This document shows, piece after piece, positions 16,935 through 26,469 of a DNA stretch of 64,000 nt. Source of the stretch: Nocardia sp. NBC_01730 (lineage in GTDB: Bacteria > Actinomycetota > Actinomycetes > Mycobacteriales > Mycobacteriaceae); assembly GCF_035920445.1 (NCBI RefSeq), contig NZ_CP109162.1, positions 6,262,001 to 6,326,000 on the forward strand, read 5' to 3'. The notes under the pieces are model-generated. The model was not told the DNA's origin. It saw only the letters and a list, made by a program, of their open reading frames with translations, and did not search any database. A program made the position numbers and the translations under genes. Position 1 is the stretch's first letter. Every line of letters starts with the position of its first letter.

Positions 16935-17141
16935 TCAGCTGGGTCGGCTGGCCACGTCGGCACTGATGCACCGGCAGCTGCCCGCAAGGGCCCCGCAATC
17001 GACGACGAAGGTGTGCCGGGCGTGGTTCAGATCGATGCACTCCTCGTCGGTGCATTCGGCGATCCGGTTGACGTGCACGATCAGAGTGCCGTGGCAGTGG
17101 TCGATGGTGGATTCACAGGACAAGCAACTTGATATTCGCAT
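16935..17141 (-). CDS. small Cys/His-rich protein, probably metal-binding
   Basis: A 68-aa protein beginning MRISSCLSCESTIDHCHG. It has eight Cys (6, 9, 16, 30, 35, 49, 56, 58) and five His, spaced in CxxC-like pairs, suggesting one or two zinc sites. ATG 17141 is preceded by a near-perfect GGAGGTGAT, which decides the start and rejects a longer frame. It heads a two-gene operon with the unknown gene at 16268-16912 and is divergent from the ATP-grasp operon. No function is claimed. Confidence 0.75.
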   Translation of the reverse strand: MRISSCLSCESTIDHCHGTLIVHVNRIAECTDEECIDLNHARHTFVVDCGALAGSCRCISADVASRPS

Positions 17142-17392
17142 ATCACCTCCCGGATGAGATCGGTTCGTTATCCGGTCATACCACCCTCGCTGTACAGGTG
17201 GTGTGACCTGCGCCCGTGTGTCGAGGCAAATGTTTGGCGAATCGGTGCCGAATGGACCTTTCTGGCTACGTGCGAAAATGGCGGCACGGTACACCGACGC
17301 GGGTGTGCCTGGCATTCCCGATTCGCGCCGGGCTTGTATCGCCTGGTCAACAACCTAGAGATACGTCTGGCAGCGGAAGTGAGGTCGGCACG

Positions 17393-20383
17393 GTGACAAT
17401 GCGCGAGGATGCGCCGCGGGAGAAGGAAACCCGTCAGAGTGTGCGCGAGCAAGTGGTCGAGCAATTCGCGCGCTACCGCACGGAGGGCGACGACACCGCC
17501 GCCTACGACGAATGCGGTCTCCCCACCGACGGCTACCACGACGAACTGGTCGATCCAGGTGGCCAGGTGCGGACCATGTGGTCGGAGCTGTCCGCCGATT
17601 TCGTCGAACTGGGCATCAGCGGTCTCGGCAGGCTGGACAACAGGGTGCGCAGACTGATCGAGGACGACGGCATCACCTACACCGAGGTCGGGGCGGTGGA
17701 GAACTCCACTCCGACGCCGTGGCGGCTCGATCCGATCCCGCTGCTGGTCTCCGCGGACGATTGGGCCCGGTTGGAAGCCGGGCTGGTGCAGCGTTCCCGG
17801 GTGCTCGACGAGGTGCTCACCGATATCTACGGCCCGCGCAGGACACTCGTCTCGGGGCTGCTTCCACCGGAGGTGGTGTTCGGCAACACCGGTTACGTGC
17901 GAGCCGCGCACGGCATCACGGTGCCGGGACGGCATCAGCTGTTCCTGCACGCCTGCGATGTCAGCCGTTGGAGCGACGGGCAGTTCCGTGCGATCGCGGA
18001 CTGGGCGCAGGCGCCGTCCGGCGTCGGTTACGCATTGGCCGATCGCCACGTCGTGTCGACGGCGGTCCCGGAGGCGTTCGAGCATTCCAATCCACGCCCC
18101 CTGACACCCTTCGCAAGGGCCATGCGATCGATGCTGATCGAGTCGGCACAGACCGACGACGACCCGGTGGTAGTGGTGCTCAGTCCCGGTGCGCATTCCG
18201 AGACCGCGTTCGATCAGGCCTATCTGGCGTCGAAGTTGGGTTTTCCGCTGGTGGAGAGCGTGGATCTGGTGGTGCGGGACGGTGCGTTGTGGATGCGATC
18301 GCTCGGTACGCTCGAGCGGGTCGACGTGGTACTGCGGCGGGTGGACGCCGAGTTCTCCGATCCGCTCGACCTGCGGTCGGATTCGCGGCTCGGCGTGGCG
18401 GGACTCGTCGAGGTGCTGCGTCGTGGGGCGGCGACCGTAGTGAACACGCTCGGCAGCGGACTGCTGGAGAATCCGGCGCTGGCCTGCTTCCTGCCAAGGC
18501 TGTCGCGCGCGCTGCTCGGCGAGGATCTGTTGCTGGAGAGCGCGGCGTCGTACTGGGGCGGTGAGGACAGCGAGCGCACCCATCTGATAGCGAACATGGA
18601 CAAGCTGATCATCCGCTCGGCGGTCGACGGCACCACGGTCTTCGGACCGGGGCTGACCCGGGATCAGCGCGACGAACTGAAGGCCAGGATCGACGAGCGC
18701 GGGTGGCAATGGGTCGGCCAGGAACCGGCGCAGTTCTCCGTCGCTCCCGCGGTGCGGGGCTACGGTGGACTCGCCGCGGCGCCGGTCGCCATGCGGTTGT
18801 TCTCGCTGGCCCGCCGTGCCGGCTACACGGCGATGTCCGGCGGTCTCGGCCAGTTGCGCCGGCGCGCGATTCCCGACCGTGCGGTGCTCCAGATCGCCGC
18901 CAAGGACATCTGGGTTCGGGCCGCGCCCACGCCTGCCGCCGCGATCGGCACCGAGCCACCGCACGAGGAACGCGAACGGCGCGGCGTCCCGGTCGTGGAG
19001 GCGGTTCGCTCCCCGCGCGTCCTCAACGACCTGTTCTGGATGGGCCGCTACAGCGAACGCGCCGAGGCCGCCGCCCGCCTCCTGATCGCCACTCACGGCT
19101 GCTACCAGGATTTTCATTACCGGCCCTGGCTGGAGGGCGCGGACGCGCTGCCGATTCTCTTTGCCGCCGTGGCTCACACCACCGCCACCGTCGCGCCGAC
19201 CAAGGTCCTGTTCGTCTCGGAGTCGAAAACTCTTGCAGTGCAACAGAATTCCGCGCGACATGACGCCGATGCTGTTACGGGCGATGCGGCCTCGAATGCT
19301 GCGGCAGCCAACCAGTCGCATTCGTCGGAACGAGCGGGTTCTGGCGCTGCCGATGCACCGTCGTCACAGGGTCGGGCGCAGTCCACTGCGGAAGGTCATG
19401 CCGGCGATGTCGGTTCGGTTGCGAAGCCGACAGGGCCTCGGCAGGAGGATGCGCGCGAGCGGGAACCGGGTATCCGCGCATCGAATGCCGACGAAGAGGC
19501 GAAACCGTCGAAAGTCTCCGGAGCCGAGCCGGCCGTGGCCAGGGTCGAAGCCGTGGCCGATCGGCCCGCGGTCGAGGAAGCCTCGCGGGCGGGACATGAC
19601 TACCTTGTGGCGCTGACGATCGATCGGGAGTCGCCCGGATCGCTGGCTTTCGCGATCGATCGGTACGGCAGTGCGGCGCGCGCCGTGCGCGACCAGCTGT
19701 CGGCGGACACCTGGATGATCCTCAGCGCCGTCGATCGGGCACTGGCCGAGTACCGCGGAGCGACGGGGGACCAGGAGGCCGAGCTGTCGGAGGTGCATTC
19801 GCTGACCCTCGCCGCGCTGCTCGCGCTGTCCGGAATCGGCGCGGAGTCGCTGGTGCGCGATACCGGGTGGTACGTCATGGACATCGGCAAGCGGATCGAG
19901 CGCGGGCTGGCCCTGACCTCGGTGCTGTCGGCCGCGCTCACCCGCAAGTATTCGGAGGAGATCGAGCGGGTGGTCACCGAATGGGTGCTGCGCGCCACCG
20001 AGTCGTCAGTGAGTTATCGTCGGCGACATCGGGATTCGGTGCGTATCTCGGCGGTGGCCGGACTGCTGCTTTTCGACACTGGCAACCCGCGGTCGCTGGC
20101 CTACCAGCTGGACCGGCTCGATGCCGACTTCCACGCGCTGCCCGGCACATCGGCATCGTCGCGCCCGCAGCGGTTGCTCGCGGACGCGCAACGCATGCTG
20201 CGCCGCCTCGATCCCGACGACCTCGAGGTCACCGACGAGGACGGAAGGCGAACCGAACTGGCCGAACTCCTGGAGGGGGTGCACTTTCGGTTGCGCAAGG
20301 TAGCCGAATCATTCGAGACCACGAAACTGTCGCTACCGGTTGGCATCCAGCCGCTGTGGGGTAGTACGCGGGTTGTCGGATGA
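17393..20383 (+). CDS. circularly permuted ATP-grasp / alpha-E domain fusion protein
   Basis: A 996-aa protein. Residues ~1-530 are a circularly permuted ATP-grasp domain (DPGGQVRTMWSELSADF, VFGNTGYVRAAHG, VVVLSPGAHSETAFDQAYLA, SYWGGEDSERT, MDKLIIRSAVDG); from ~545 the alpha-E domain starts (SPRVLNDLFWMGRYSERAEA). The alpha-E region is interrupted at ~620-780 by a low-complexity Ala/Ser/Glu/Arg insert before it resumes at DRYGSAARAVRDQLS. The family, like mycobacterial Rv2567, accompanies transglutaminase genes in a presumed peptide-ligation/tagging system whose chemistry is unproven. GTG 17393 has GAGG 8 bases upstream. It overlaps the transglutaminase start by 4 bp. Confidence 0.85.
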   Translation: MTMREDAPREKETRQSVREQVVEQFARYRTEGDDTAAYDECGLPTDGYHDELVDPGGQVRTMWSELSADFVELGISGLGRLDNRVRRLIEDDGITYTEVGAVENSTPTPWRLDPIPLLVSADDWARLEAGLVQRSRVLDEVLTDIYGPRRTLVSGLLPPEVVFGNTGYVRAAHGITVPGRHQLFLHACDVSRWSDGQFRAIADWAQAPSGVGYALADRHVVSTAVPEAFEHSNPRPLTPFARAMRSMLIESAQTDDDPVVVVLSPGAHSETAFDQAYLASKLGFPLVESVDLVVRDGALWMRSLGTLERVDVVLRRVDAEFSDPLDLRSDSRLGVAGLVEVLRRGAATVVNTLGSGLLENPALACFLPRLSRALLGEDLLLESAASYWGGEDSERTHLIANMDKLIIRSAVDGTTVFGPGLTRDQRDELKARIDERGWQWVGQEPAQFSVAPAVRGYGGLAAAPVAMRLFSLARRAGYTAMSGGLGQLRRRAIPDRAVLQIAAKDIWVRAAPTPAAAIGTEPPHEERERRGVPVVEAVRSPRVLNDLFWMGRYSERAEAAARLLIATHGCYQDFHYRPWLEGADALPILFAAVAHTTATVAPTKVLFVSESKTLAVQQNSARHDADAVTGDAASNAAAANQSHSSERAGSGAADAPSSQGRAQSTAEGHAGDVGSVAKPTGPRQEDAREREPGIRASNADEEAKPSKVSGAEPAVARVEAVADRPAVEEASRAGHDYLVALTIDRESPGSLAFAIDRYGSAARAVRDQLSADTWMILSAVDRALAEYRGATGDQEAELSEVHSLTLAALLALSGIGAESLVRDTGWYVMDIGKRIERGLALTSVLSAALTRKYSEEIERVVTEWVLRATESSVSYRRRHRDSVRISAVAGLLLFDTGNPRSLAYQLDRLDADFHALPGTSASSRPQRLLADAQRMLRRLDPDDLEVTDEDGRRTELAELLEGVHFRLRKVAESFETTKLSLPVGIQPLWGSTRVVG

Positions 20384-21294
20384 TCGGCCGCGACAGTCCC
20401 ACCCGGCGCTACCTCGTGCGGCACCGCACCGCGTACTCGTATTCCGACGAGGTCACCAGCTCCTACGGGCGTGCGTACCTGACGCCGCGTGACTTCCCCG
20501 GCCAGCGGCTGCTCGCGCATGACATCCACATCGACCCGGCGCCGTCGGATCGGTCGATCGGTGCGGACGTGTACAGCAACACCACCTCCTATTTCCACGT
20601 GACCGCGGAACATCGCAACCTCGTCATCATCGGCGAGTCCCTCGTCGAGGTGGACGCGCCCGACCGCGACCCGACCGGACCTGCCGTCGAGCCGTGGGAG
20701 CAGGCCCGCCCGACCAGCGCGAACGGACCGCTCGCCGTGGAATTCACCCTTGACCTGCACCCGCCGGAGGTCACGCAGGAGGTCGTCGCGTACGCGGCCG
20801 AATCCCTCACTCCCGGTCGGCCGCTGCTAGCGGCGGTGGCCGAGCTGAACAGCCGCATCTACACCGATTTCACCTACCGGTCCGGAGCTACCACGGTGTC
20901 CACCAAGGTGACCGACGTGCTCGCGGCACGCTCGGGCGTCTGCCAGGACTTCGCGCGGATCGGCGTCGCCTGCCTGCGGTCGCATGGTCTCGCCGCCAGG
21001 TACGTCTCGGGCTATCTGGCCACCGACCCGCCGCCGGGCAAGGAACGCATGATCGGCGCCGACGCCACGCATGCCTGGTCGTCCGTGTGGGTGCCCGGCG
21101 ACGACGAGCGCGACCGTGCGGGCCGCTGGATCGACTTCGACCCCACCAACGACCAGTTCGGCGACGAGCGGTACATCGTCGTCGCATGGGGTCGTGATTA
21201 CGCCGATGTGCCTCCGCTGCGCGGGATTATCTATACCCACGCGAAAGACAGCGCGATTACGGTTTCGGTCGATGTCTCTCCGGTGGCGGTGTAG
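20380..21294 (+). CDS. transglutaminase-like (papain-fold) protein
   Basis: A 304-aa protein. The N-terminal beta domain begins RRYLVRHRTAYSYSDEV, and the transglutaminase core carries the catalytic triad in SGVCQDFARI (Cys), DATHAWSSVWVP (His) and WIDFDPTND (Asp). There is no signal peptide, so it is cytosolic. Its ATG overlaps the stop of the ATP-grasp/alpha-E gene (ATGA), so translation is coupled. The pair is a widely conserved bacterial cassette; a protease, amidase or transpeptidase role is possible. Confidence 0.88.
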   Translation: MIGRDSPTRRYLVRHRTAYSYSDEVTSSYGRAYLTPRDFPGQRLLAHDIHIDPAPSDRSIGADVYSNTTSYFHVTAEHRNLVIIGESLVEVDAPDRDPTGPAVEPWEQARPTSANGPLAVEFTLDLHPPEVTQEVVAYAAESLTPGRPLLAAVAELNSRIYTDFTYRSGATTVSTKVTDVLAARSGVCQDFARIGVACLRSHGLAARYVSGYLATDPPPGKERMIGADATHAWSSVWVPGDDERDRAGRWIDFDPTNDQFGDERYIVVAWGRDYADVPPLRGIIYTHAKDSAITVSVDVSPVAV

Positions 21295-21340
21295 CAGGCA
21301 CGGTGAACTGATTCGGCCTTACCGGTCCGGACGCCGCGGC

Positions 21341-22051
21341 TCAGGCGCGCAGGCGTTCGCGGCGCAGCTGGTCGACTTCGGGAAGCTCCAGCGGCGCCAG
21401 CTCGGTGACCTCGAGCGCGCGCATCAGCAGCAGGTCGGCCAGTTCGGGGTTGCGGGCCAGCGCGGGGCCGTGCATGTAGGTGCCGATCACCGATCCCTGC
21501 ACGACGCCCTCCAGCCCATCACCGACCCCGTTGCCGACGCCACGGGTGACCCGGGCGAGAGCGGTCGCATCGCCGCCGAGCTTGGTTCCGCCACGGTGGT
21601 TTTCGAAGCCGGTGAGCGAAGTGGCGAGCCCGGGCAGCAGCGGAGTCGTGGTCACCTCGCCGATGGCGCGATTGTGCTGCGGCGAGGTGGTGACGTCGAT
21701 CAGTCCGACGCCGTCCACCCGCTCACCCCCCGAGGTCTCGTACCACTGGCCGAGCACCTGGATGGCCGCGCAGATCGCCAGCACCGGAGCACCTTTCGCG
21801 GCCGCCTGCTGCAAGCCGGGGTAGCGGCGCAGGTGCCGGGTGGCCAGACGCTGCGCGGAATCCTCCGCGCCGCCGAGGGTGTAGATGTCCAGCGACTCCG
21901 GAACCGGTTCGGGCAGTGTGATTTCGACGATCTCGGCGTCGTAGCCGCGCATGCGCAGGCGCTGGCGCAGGACGAGCGCGTTGCCGCCGTCGCCGTAGGT
22001 ACCCATTACGTCCGGCAGCACCAGACCGATGCGAATTGTCGACTGGCTCAT
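21341..22051 (-). CDS. gatD: lipid II isoglutaminyl synthase, glutaminase subunit GatD
   Basis: A 236-aa class I glutamine amidotransferase. Catalytic Cys sits in VLAICAAIQVLGQ and the His in GTYMHGPALARNPELAD; the N terminus has LVLPDVMGTYGDGGNA. It supplies ammonia to MurT, which amidates the alpha-carboxyl of D-iso-Glu in lipid II, a modification needed for efficient peptidoglycan cross-linking. Its ATG overlaps the murT stop by 4 bp, so it is the second gene of the operon. Older annotation as cobyric acid synthase (CobQ2) is explained by family similarity. Confidence 0.93.
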   Translation of the reverse strand: MSQSTIRIGLVLPDVMGTYGDGGNALVLRQRLRMRGYDAEIVEITLPEPVPESLDIYTLGGAEDSAQRLATRHLRRYPGLQQAAAKGAPVLAICAAIQVLGQWYETSGGERVDGVGLIDVTTSPQHNRAIGEVTTTPLLPGLATSLTGFENHRGGTKLGGDATALARVTRGVGNGVGDGLEGVVQGSVIGTYMHGPALARNPELADLLLMRALEVTELAPLELPEVDQLRRERLRA

Positions 22052-23286
22052 GCCGTCCGCTCCTCGAGGTCACGGTTGAGATCACGGAACGCGGTGTAGT
22101 TCGCCAGCACCTCGACATGGCCCGCGGGACAGGAGGTGATGGCATGCAACGGATCTGGCACCGTGGTGTGCTCGACGCCCGCGTAGGTGAGTCGGACCGC
22201 GAGGTCGGTGGCCCGCTCGCCCGCTGCCACCACCTGAACGCCTTCGAAGTGTTCGAACCGCACGTCCCACAGCCAGGACAGATCCTCGCCGTCGGGTACC
22301 TGGCCGTTCACCGCGATCACCAGGCCCGCCGAGGTCGGCTCGATCATCGACAGCGCCTCCTGCCAGCCCGCCGGGTTCTTCGCCAGCAGCAGACGGGCGT
22401 CGTGCTCGCCGACCTGCACCGTCCGGTAGCGGCCCGCGATCTCGCGCACCGTGCCCGCGGCCGCCACGGCCTGCCCCGCATCGGCGCCGAGCGCGACCGC
22501 CGCTGCCACCGCCTGCGCCGCGTTGCCGCGGTTGGCCCGGCCGGGCAGGGCCAGGTGCAACGGGAACCGCAGGCCCGCCGGGCCGACCAGATCGTCACCG
22601 TCGAGCCACCAATCCGGTTCCGGCCGTTCGAAATCCGTTCCGGTGCTGCGCCAGTGCGCGCCCTCCCAGATGATCGGCTCACCGCTGCGCGGACAGCTGG
22701 TCGCGTCCATCGCCCATCCGCTGCCCGCGGCGACCCATACCACGTTGGGATGGTCATAGGCGATAGAGGTGATCAGAACGTCGTCGCAGTTCGCGATCAC
22801 CACGGTGGCGGGGTGCTTCGCCAGGCCCGCGCGCAGCCTGCGCTCGATCATGTTGATCTCGCCGACCCGGTCGAGCTGGTCGCGGCTGAGATTCAGCAGC
22901 ACCACCGCCGAGGGGTTCAGCGAGTCGGTGACGTGCGGCAGGTGCAGTTCGTCCACCTCGATCGCGGCCAGCGGCGCGCGCCGGTGCGCGTTGAGCGCGG
23001 CGACGATGCCCGCGTCCATATTGGCGCCGTCGGCCTGGGTCGCGACCTCGCCGAGCGTGCTTAGCGCCGCGGTGGTCATCCTGGTGGTGGTGGACTTGCC
23101 GTTCGTGCCGGTCACGAGCACCGTGCGACGCTGACGTCCGAGCTGGTCCAGCACCGTCGGGTCGATCTTCAACGCGATCAGGCCGCCGATCATCGAACCC
23201 TTGCCGCGACCCGCCTTCTGCGACGCCCACGACGCCGCGGCCGCTGCCGTCAGCGCGAGCCGGCCGCGCACCGATATATCTGCCAC
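22048..23286 (-). CDS. murT: lipid II isoglutaminyl synthase, Mur-ligase-like subunit MurT
   Basis: A 412-aa Mur ligase-type ATPase with P-loop GTNGKSTTTR (about residue 59), AIEVDELHLPHV, LLNLSRDQLDRVGE and the C-terminal DUF1727 region (RYRTVQVGEHDARLLLAKNP, LSWLWDVRFEHF). The family usually has a four-Cys zinc ribbon in the middle domain; here that stretch reads SCPRSGEPIIW...HWRSTGTDF, with only one Cys left. GTG 23286 gives the usual N terminus. It is first in the operon with gatD. The nearest upstream gene also runs on the minus strand, after a 199-bp gap that contains a gene relic. Confidence 0.92.
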   Translation of the reverse strand: MADISVRGRLALTAAAAASWASQKAGRGKGSMIGGLIALKIDPTVLDQLGRQRRTVLVTGTNGKSTTTRMTTAALSTLGEVATQADGANMDAGIVAALNAHRRAPLAAIEVDELHLPHVTDSLNPSAVVLLNLSRDQLDRVGEINMIERRLRAGLAKHPATVVIANCDDVLITSIAYDHPNVVWVAAGSGWAMDATSCPRSGEPIIWEGAHWRSTGTDFERPEPDWWLDGDDLVGPAGLRFPLHLALPGRANRGNAAQAVAAAVALGADAGQAVAAAGTVREIAGRYRTVQVGEHDARLLLAKNPAGWQEALSMIEPTSAGLVIAVNGQVPDGEDLSWLWDVRFEHFEGVQVVAAGERATDLAVRLTYAGVEHTTVPDPLHAITSCPAGHVEVLANYTAFRDLNRDLEERTA

Positions 23287-23352
23287 GTCGCGAGTCTATG
23301 TTCGCCCCGAGATCCGGGCGCGTCGCGGTCCAGTGGTCTGGCCCACGCCGGC

Positions 23353-23484
23353 TCAGTCGCGGGAGAGCGCGGCTTCGTAATCCTCCGGCGCGTAGTAGCG
23401 CTCCAACTCGTCGACCGTCTCGGTGATGTTCGTCTACGCCTCTTCGACCAAGCAGGTGTGGTGCGGCCAGAGGTCGTCGGCGGA
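23353..23484 (-). pseudogene. unidentified gene remnant, C-terminal fragment with in-frame TAG
   Basis: Directly after the stop of the FAD enzyme a minus-strand frame reads DSADDLWPHHTCLVEEA, then TAG, then TNITETVDELERYYAPEDY and ends SRD with TGA at 23353. Composition and the charged C terminus look like genuine protein rather than noise. I cannot name the family. It could be the end of a gene displaced when the FAD gene arrived. Confidence 0.35.
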
Positions 23485-23485
23485 A

Positions 23486-25261
23486 TCAGATCGGCAGGTC
23501 GAACAGGTTCGGCTGTCCCGCCGCGTACCGGTCGGCGTCGATTCTGCGCAGCGCTTCCAGTTCGGGCGCGCGGTAGAGCGTGAACATCCGACAGCGTTCC
23601 GCGTTCGAGCCTGCCGCGTCGAGCAGCGCGTTCACCGCGGCGCGTGCGGATTCGTTGGCGCCCTCCATGGTGGCCAGATCGACGTTCGTGCGCACGTAAT
23701 CGCCTGCCAGGAACAGGTTTTCCAGCGTGCCGTGCGGTTCCGGCCGGTGCTCCCACGAACCGGCCGTGTTGATCAGCAGGGGGTCGGCGTTGGCGTTGCG
23801 CCGCTGCCCCTCCTGCCACGTGATGCCCGGGTCGAGGAACCAGGAGTGCAGGTCGGTGTCGCGTAGCACCTCGCCGCGATCGTCGAGATGGGCCGTCATC
23901 TGGGCCCAGGCCTCACGGGCGACCTCCTCGTGCGTGCACTCCTTGGCCGTCTTGCCGAACAGCATGCCGGGGGAGTTCCAGTCGGAGATGTCCACCGACA
24001 GGCAGTCCTGCACGGTGCCGTCGCCGAACTCGGTGAGTTTCCGGCTCCACATCTGGTTCTGGGCGATCGAAGTGAGCGACCACGGCGCGTCGATGTAGGC
24101 GGTATGGCCGCGGGAGATGTCGGCCGGTCGGCGCAGATAGAACTGGATGCCGTTCATCCAGTCGGTGAAAAGACCATCCATCGCGGCCAATTCCGGCCAC
24201 ACAGCCAGTACTTGCGGTGACCACAGCGTGCGAGCCTGCTCGGCGGACAGCGCGACGACGAAGTAGTCGGCGTCGACGGTGCGATGGACGCCTGTCTCGT
24301 CCACGATATGTGCCGCGGTGATCCTGCGGTCACGCACCTCCAGCCCGCGGACCTCGGCGCCGAGTGCGAATCGCCCGCCGAGATCGCGGATCCGCGCGAC
24401 CCATGGATCGATCCAGACCGCATTGGTCGGGCCGTTCAGCACCCGGTCCAGCGCGCCGTCGTTGCCTATCTCGAACGGATTGCCGAGGAACTGCTCACCC
24501 ATGGTGCCGATGGTGCGGACGCTCGCCACGTCCTCCTTCGCGGCGACCATGATGCTGGTGAGGGTGCGCGAGAGCAATGCGCGGAACTCGTGCGAGCGCG
24601 CGTGGCCGCCGACGAAGTCGCGCCAGGACGTGTGCTCCCACTGGCCGTGGCGGCGGGCATCACAGCTGGTGTTGAAGACCAGCAGCCGGTCGGCGAAGTA
24701 GAGCCCCTCGTTGGCAGGCATTTTCAGCGCGGTGGCCAATGCCGCGCCGAGTGTTTCGCGGAAGCTTTCCGGGCTGAACCCGGCGCGGGCGTGCGGACCG
24801 ATCGGGACGCGGAAGTCATCGCCGTCGCGCCGGGCGAACCGCGCCTCGGGTGCCGGGACAAGATTGTTCCAGACGCCGTTCGGGTTGTCCTGGAACGGGA
24901 TTCGGCGCATGGTGTCCGGCACGTGTTGATAGAAGCCGGGGAAGAAGCGAAAACCGTGCTCGCCGGGTAGGTCCGGTCTTCCTCCCGACCCGGTGCCGGG
25001 CACCGGAACGCTGCGCGCTTTGCCGCCCCACGCGCGTCTGTCGTAGATCGTGACCTGGAATCCGCGCTCGACCAGCTCGTGTGCCGCGGTCAGTCCGGCG
25101 ACACCGCCACCGAGTACCGCGACCTGCCTGCCGCCTGGACTCGCCGTGGCCTGCGTCGGTCTCAGCCCGCTTGCCGTCAGCGCCCCCGTTGTTGCTACCC
25201 CCGCTGCAACCGTTCCACGAAGCAGTGCCCTCCGCGATACGGTCCATCGATTTTCTGCCAC
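23486..25261 (-). CDS. Tat-exported FAD-dependent amine-oxidase/desaturase-like protein
   Basis: A 591-aa protein. The N terminus SRRALLRGTVAAGVATTGAL is a twin-arginine signal. The FAD-binding Rossmann motif is VAVLGGGVAGLTAAHELVER, followed by VTIYDRRAWGGKA, and the C-terminal FAD signature is NLFLAGDYVRTNVDLATMEG. The architecture resembles hydroxysqualene dehydroxylase and phytoene desaturase-type oxidoreductases; the substrate is unknown. GTG 25261 precedes the signal closely. It stands alone between the murT region and the EamA gene. Confidence 0.78.
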   Translation of the reverse strand: MAENRWTVSRRALLRGTVAAGVATTGALTASGLRPTQATASPGGRQVAVLGGGVAGLTAAHELVERGFQVTIYDRRAWGGKARSVPVPGTGSGGRPDLPGEHGFRFFPGFYQHVPDTMRRIPFQDNPNGVWNNLVPAPEARFARRDGDDFRVPIGPHARAGFSPESFRETLGAALATALKMPANEGLYFADRLLVFNTSCDARRHGQWEHTSWRDFVGGHARSHEFRALLSRTLTSIMVAAKEDVASVRTIGTMGEQFLGNPFEIGNDGALDRVLNGPTNAVWIDPWVARIRDLGGRFALGAEVRGLEVRDRRITAAHIVDETGVHRTVDADYFVVALSAEQARTLWSPQVLAVWPELAAMDGLFTDWMNGIQFYLRRPADISRGHTAYIDAPWSLTSIAQNQMWSRKLTEFGDGTVQDCLSVDISDWNSPGMLFGKTAKECTHEEVAREAWAQMTAHLDDRGEVLRDTDLHSWFLDPGITWQEGQRRNANADPLLINTAGSWEHRPEPHGTLENLFLAGDYVRTNVDLATMEGANESARAAVNALLDAAGSNAERCRMFTLYRAPELEALRRIDADRYAAGQPNLFDLPI

Positions 25262-25434
25262 GCTGATCTGCTGCCTAGCCTCTGGACCAAATTCTCACGC
25301 CGAGCAATACTGTAAGGCGGCAGGCCCTTCGGTCCACATCGACCCCGCAAACCGATAGGTGGACATGCGGAATAGGTGACGTGGACCACAGCATCGGGAT
25401 TCCGAGGGCGCCTGCGCGGTACGAGTGCGCCTAC

Positions 25435-26397
25435 TCAGCCCGCTGCCGGTCGGCCCGAAGCGACGAGTGTTTTCGTCGTCGGCGGGGCGGTGCCCACCGC
25501 GGCGTGCGCCTCGGCCGTGCGCGGCTTGTTCGAGGTGGCGGCGAAGGCGCCCGCGATGACGACGCCGCCGCCGACCAGCGACAGCAGGGTCGGGGTCTCG
25601 CCGAGGAAGACCCAGGCGGCGGCGATCCCGATGACCGGAACGAGCAGGGAGAAGGGCGCGACCATCCCGGCCGGGTAGCGGCCCATCAGGTAGGTCCACA
25701 GCCCGGTGCCGACGACCGTGGCCAGGATGGCGATATAGCTCAACGCCACCAGGGCAGGCAGGCCCGCGAGCGAGAACGAGTCGGCCACTGCGCGCAGGCC
25801 GGTGGTCGGCCCTTCGGCGAACGCGGAAAGGGCGAACATGGGCAACGGCGGAACGGCGGTGGTCCACAGCATCAGGTGCAGCGGGTTGACGCTGGGAGAT
25901 TCGGTGCCTGCCAGGCGCGCGCCGATATTGCCGAATGCCCAGCCGAGCCCGCCCGCCAGGGTCAGCAGCACCGGCAGCAGGGTGGCGTGTTCCAGCCGGT
26001 CCCAGCCGATCACCGCCATGCCCGCGACCGCGACGGCGATGCCTGCGGTCTGCGCCGGCCGGATCCGCTCACGCAGGAATAGCGCGCCGAGCAGCACGGT
26101 GAACGGCGCGGAGGATTGCAGTACAAGCGAGGCGAGCCCGGTCGGCATCCCCACCCGCATCGCGGTGAACAGGAACGCGAACTGCAGGATGCCGAAACCG
26201 GTGCCGTACAACAGGATCCAGCGCACCGGGACGCGCGGGCGCGGGATGAACAGCAGCGCGGGGACCGCGAGTACAGCGAAGCGCAGTGCGGCGAAGAAGA
26301 ATGGCGGGAAGTGGTCGAGCCCTACTCGGATGGCGAGGAAATTGAGCCCCCAGAGCAGGACGACGGTGAGGCCGAGCAGGCGGTCGCGATTGGTCAC
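25435..26397 (-). CDS. EamA/DMT family transporter
   Basis: A 320-aa membrane protein with about ten hydrophobic helices in two repeated halves (LLGLTVVLLWGLNFLAIRVG starts the first; LLTLAGGLGWAFGNIGARLA the second), typical of drug/metabolite exporters, some of which export amino acids. The tail after ~290 is hydrophilic. GTG 26397 is the start. It is divergent from a LysR regulator 72 bp away, the usual layout for a regulator controlling its exporter. Confidence 0.88.
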   Translation of the reverse strand: MTNRDRLLGLTVVLLWGLNFLAIRVGLDHFPPFFFAALRFAVLAVPALLFIPRPRVPVRWILLYGTGFGILQFAFLFTAMRVGMPTGLASLVLQSSAPFTVLLGALFLRERIRPAQTAGIAVAVAGMAVIGWDRLEHATLLPVLLTLAGGLGWAFGNIGARLAGTESPSVNPLHLMLWTTAVPPLPMFALSAFAEGPTTGLRAVADSFSLAGLPALVALSYIAILATVVGTGLWTYLMGRYPAGMVAPFSLLVPVIGIAAAWVFLGETPTLLSLVGGGVVIAGAFAATSNKPRTAEAHAAVGTAPPTTKTLVASGRPAAG

Positions 26398-26469
26398 ATC
26401 CGCTATCGTGGGTCCGATGAATCATCAGAACAATCGAATAAATATGGATCATCGATGTAGCATTACTTA
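26398..26469. promoter_or_regulatory. AT-rich divergent promoter between EamA and LysR genes
   Basis: The 72-bp gap is strikingly AT-rich for this genome and holds GATGAATCATC and GGATCATCGATG as partly repeated blocks. On the plus strand TAGCAT (26458-26463) stands 6 bases before the LysR ATG, consistent with a -10 and a leaderless transcript. It is a probable LysR binding region. Confidence 0.5.
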
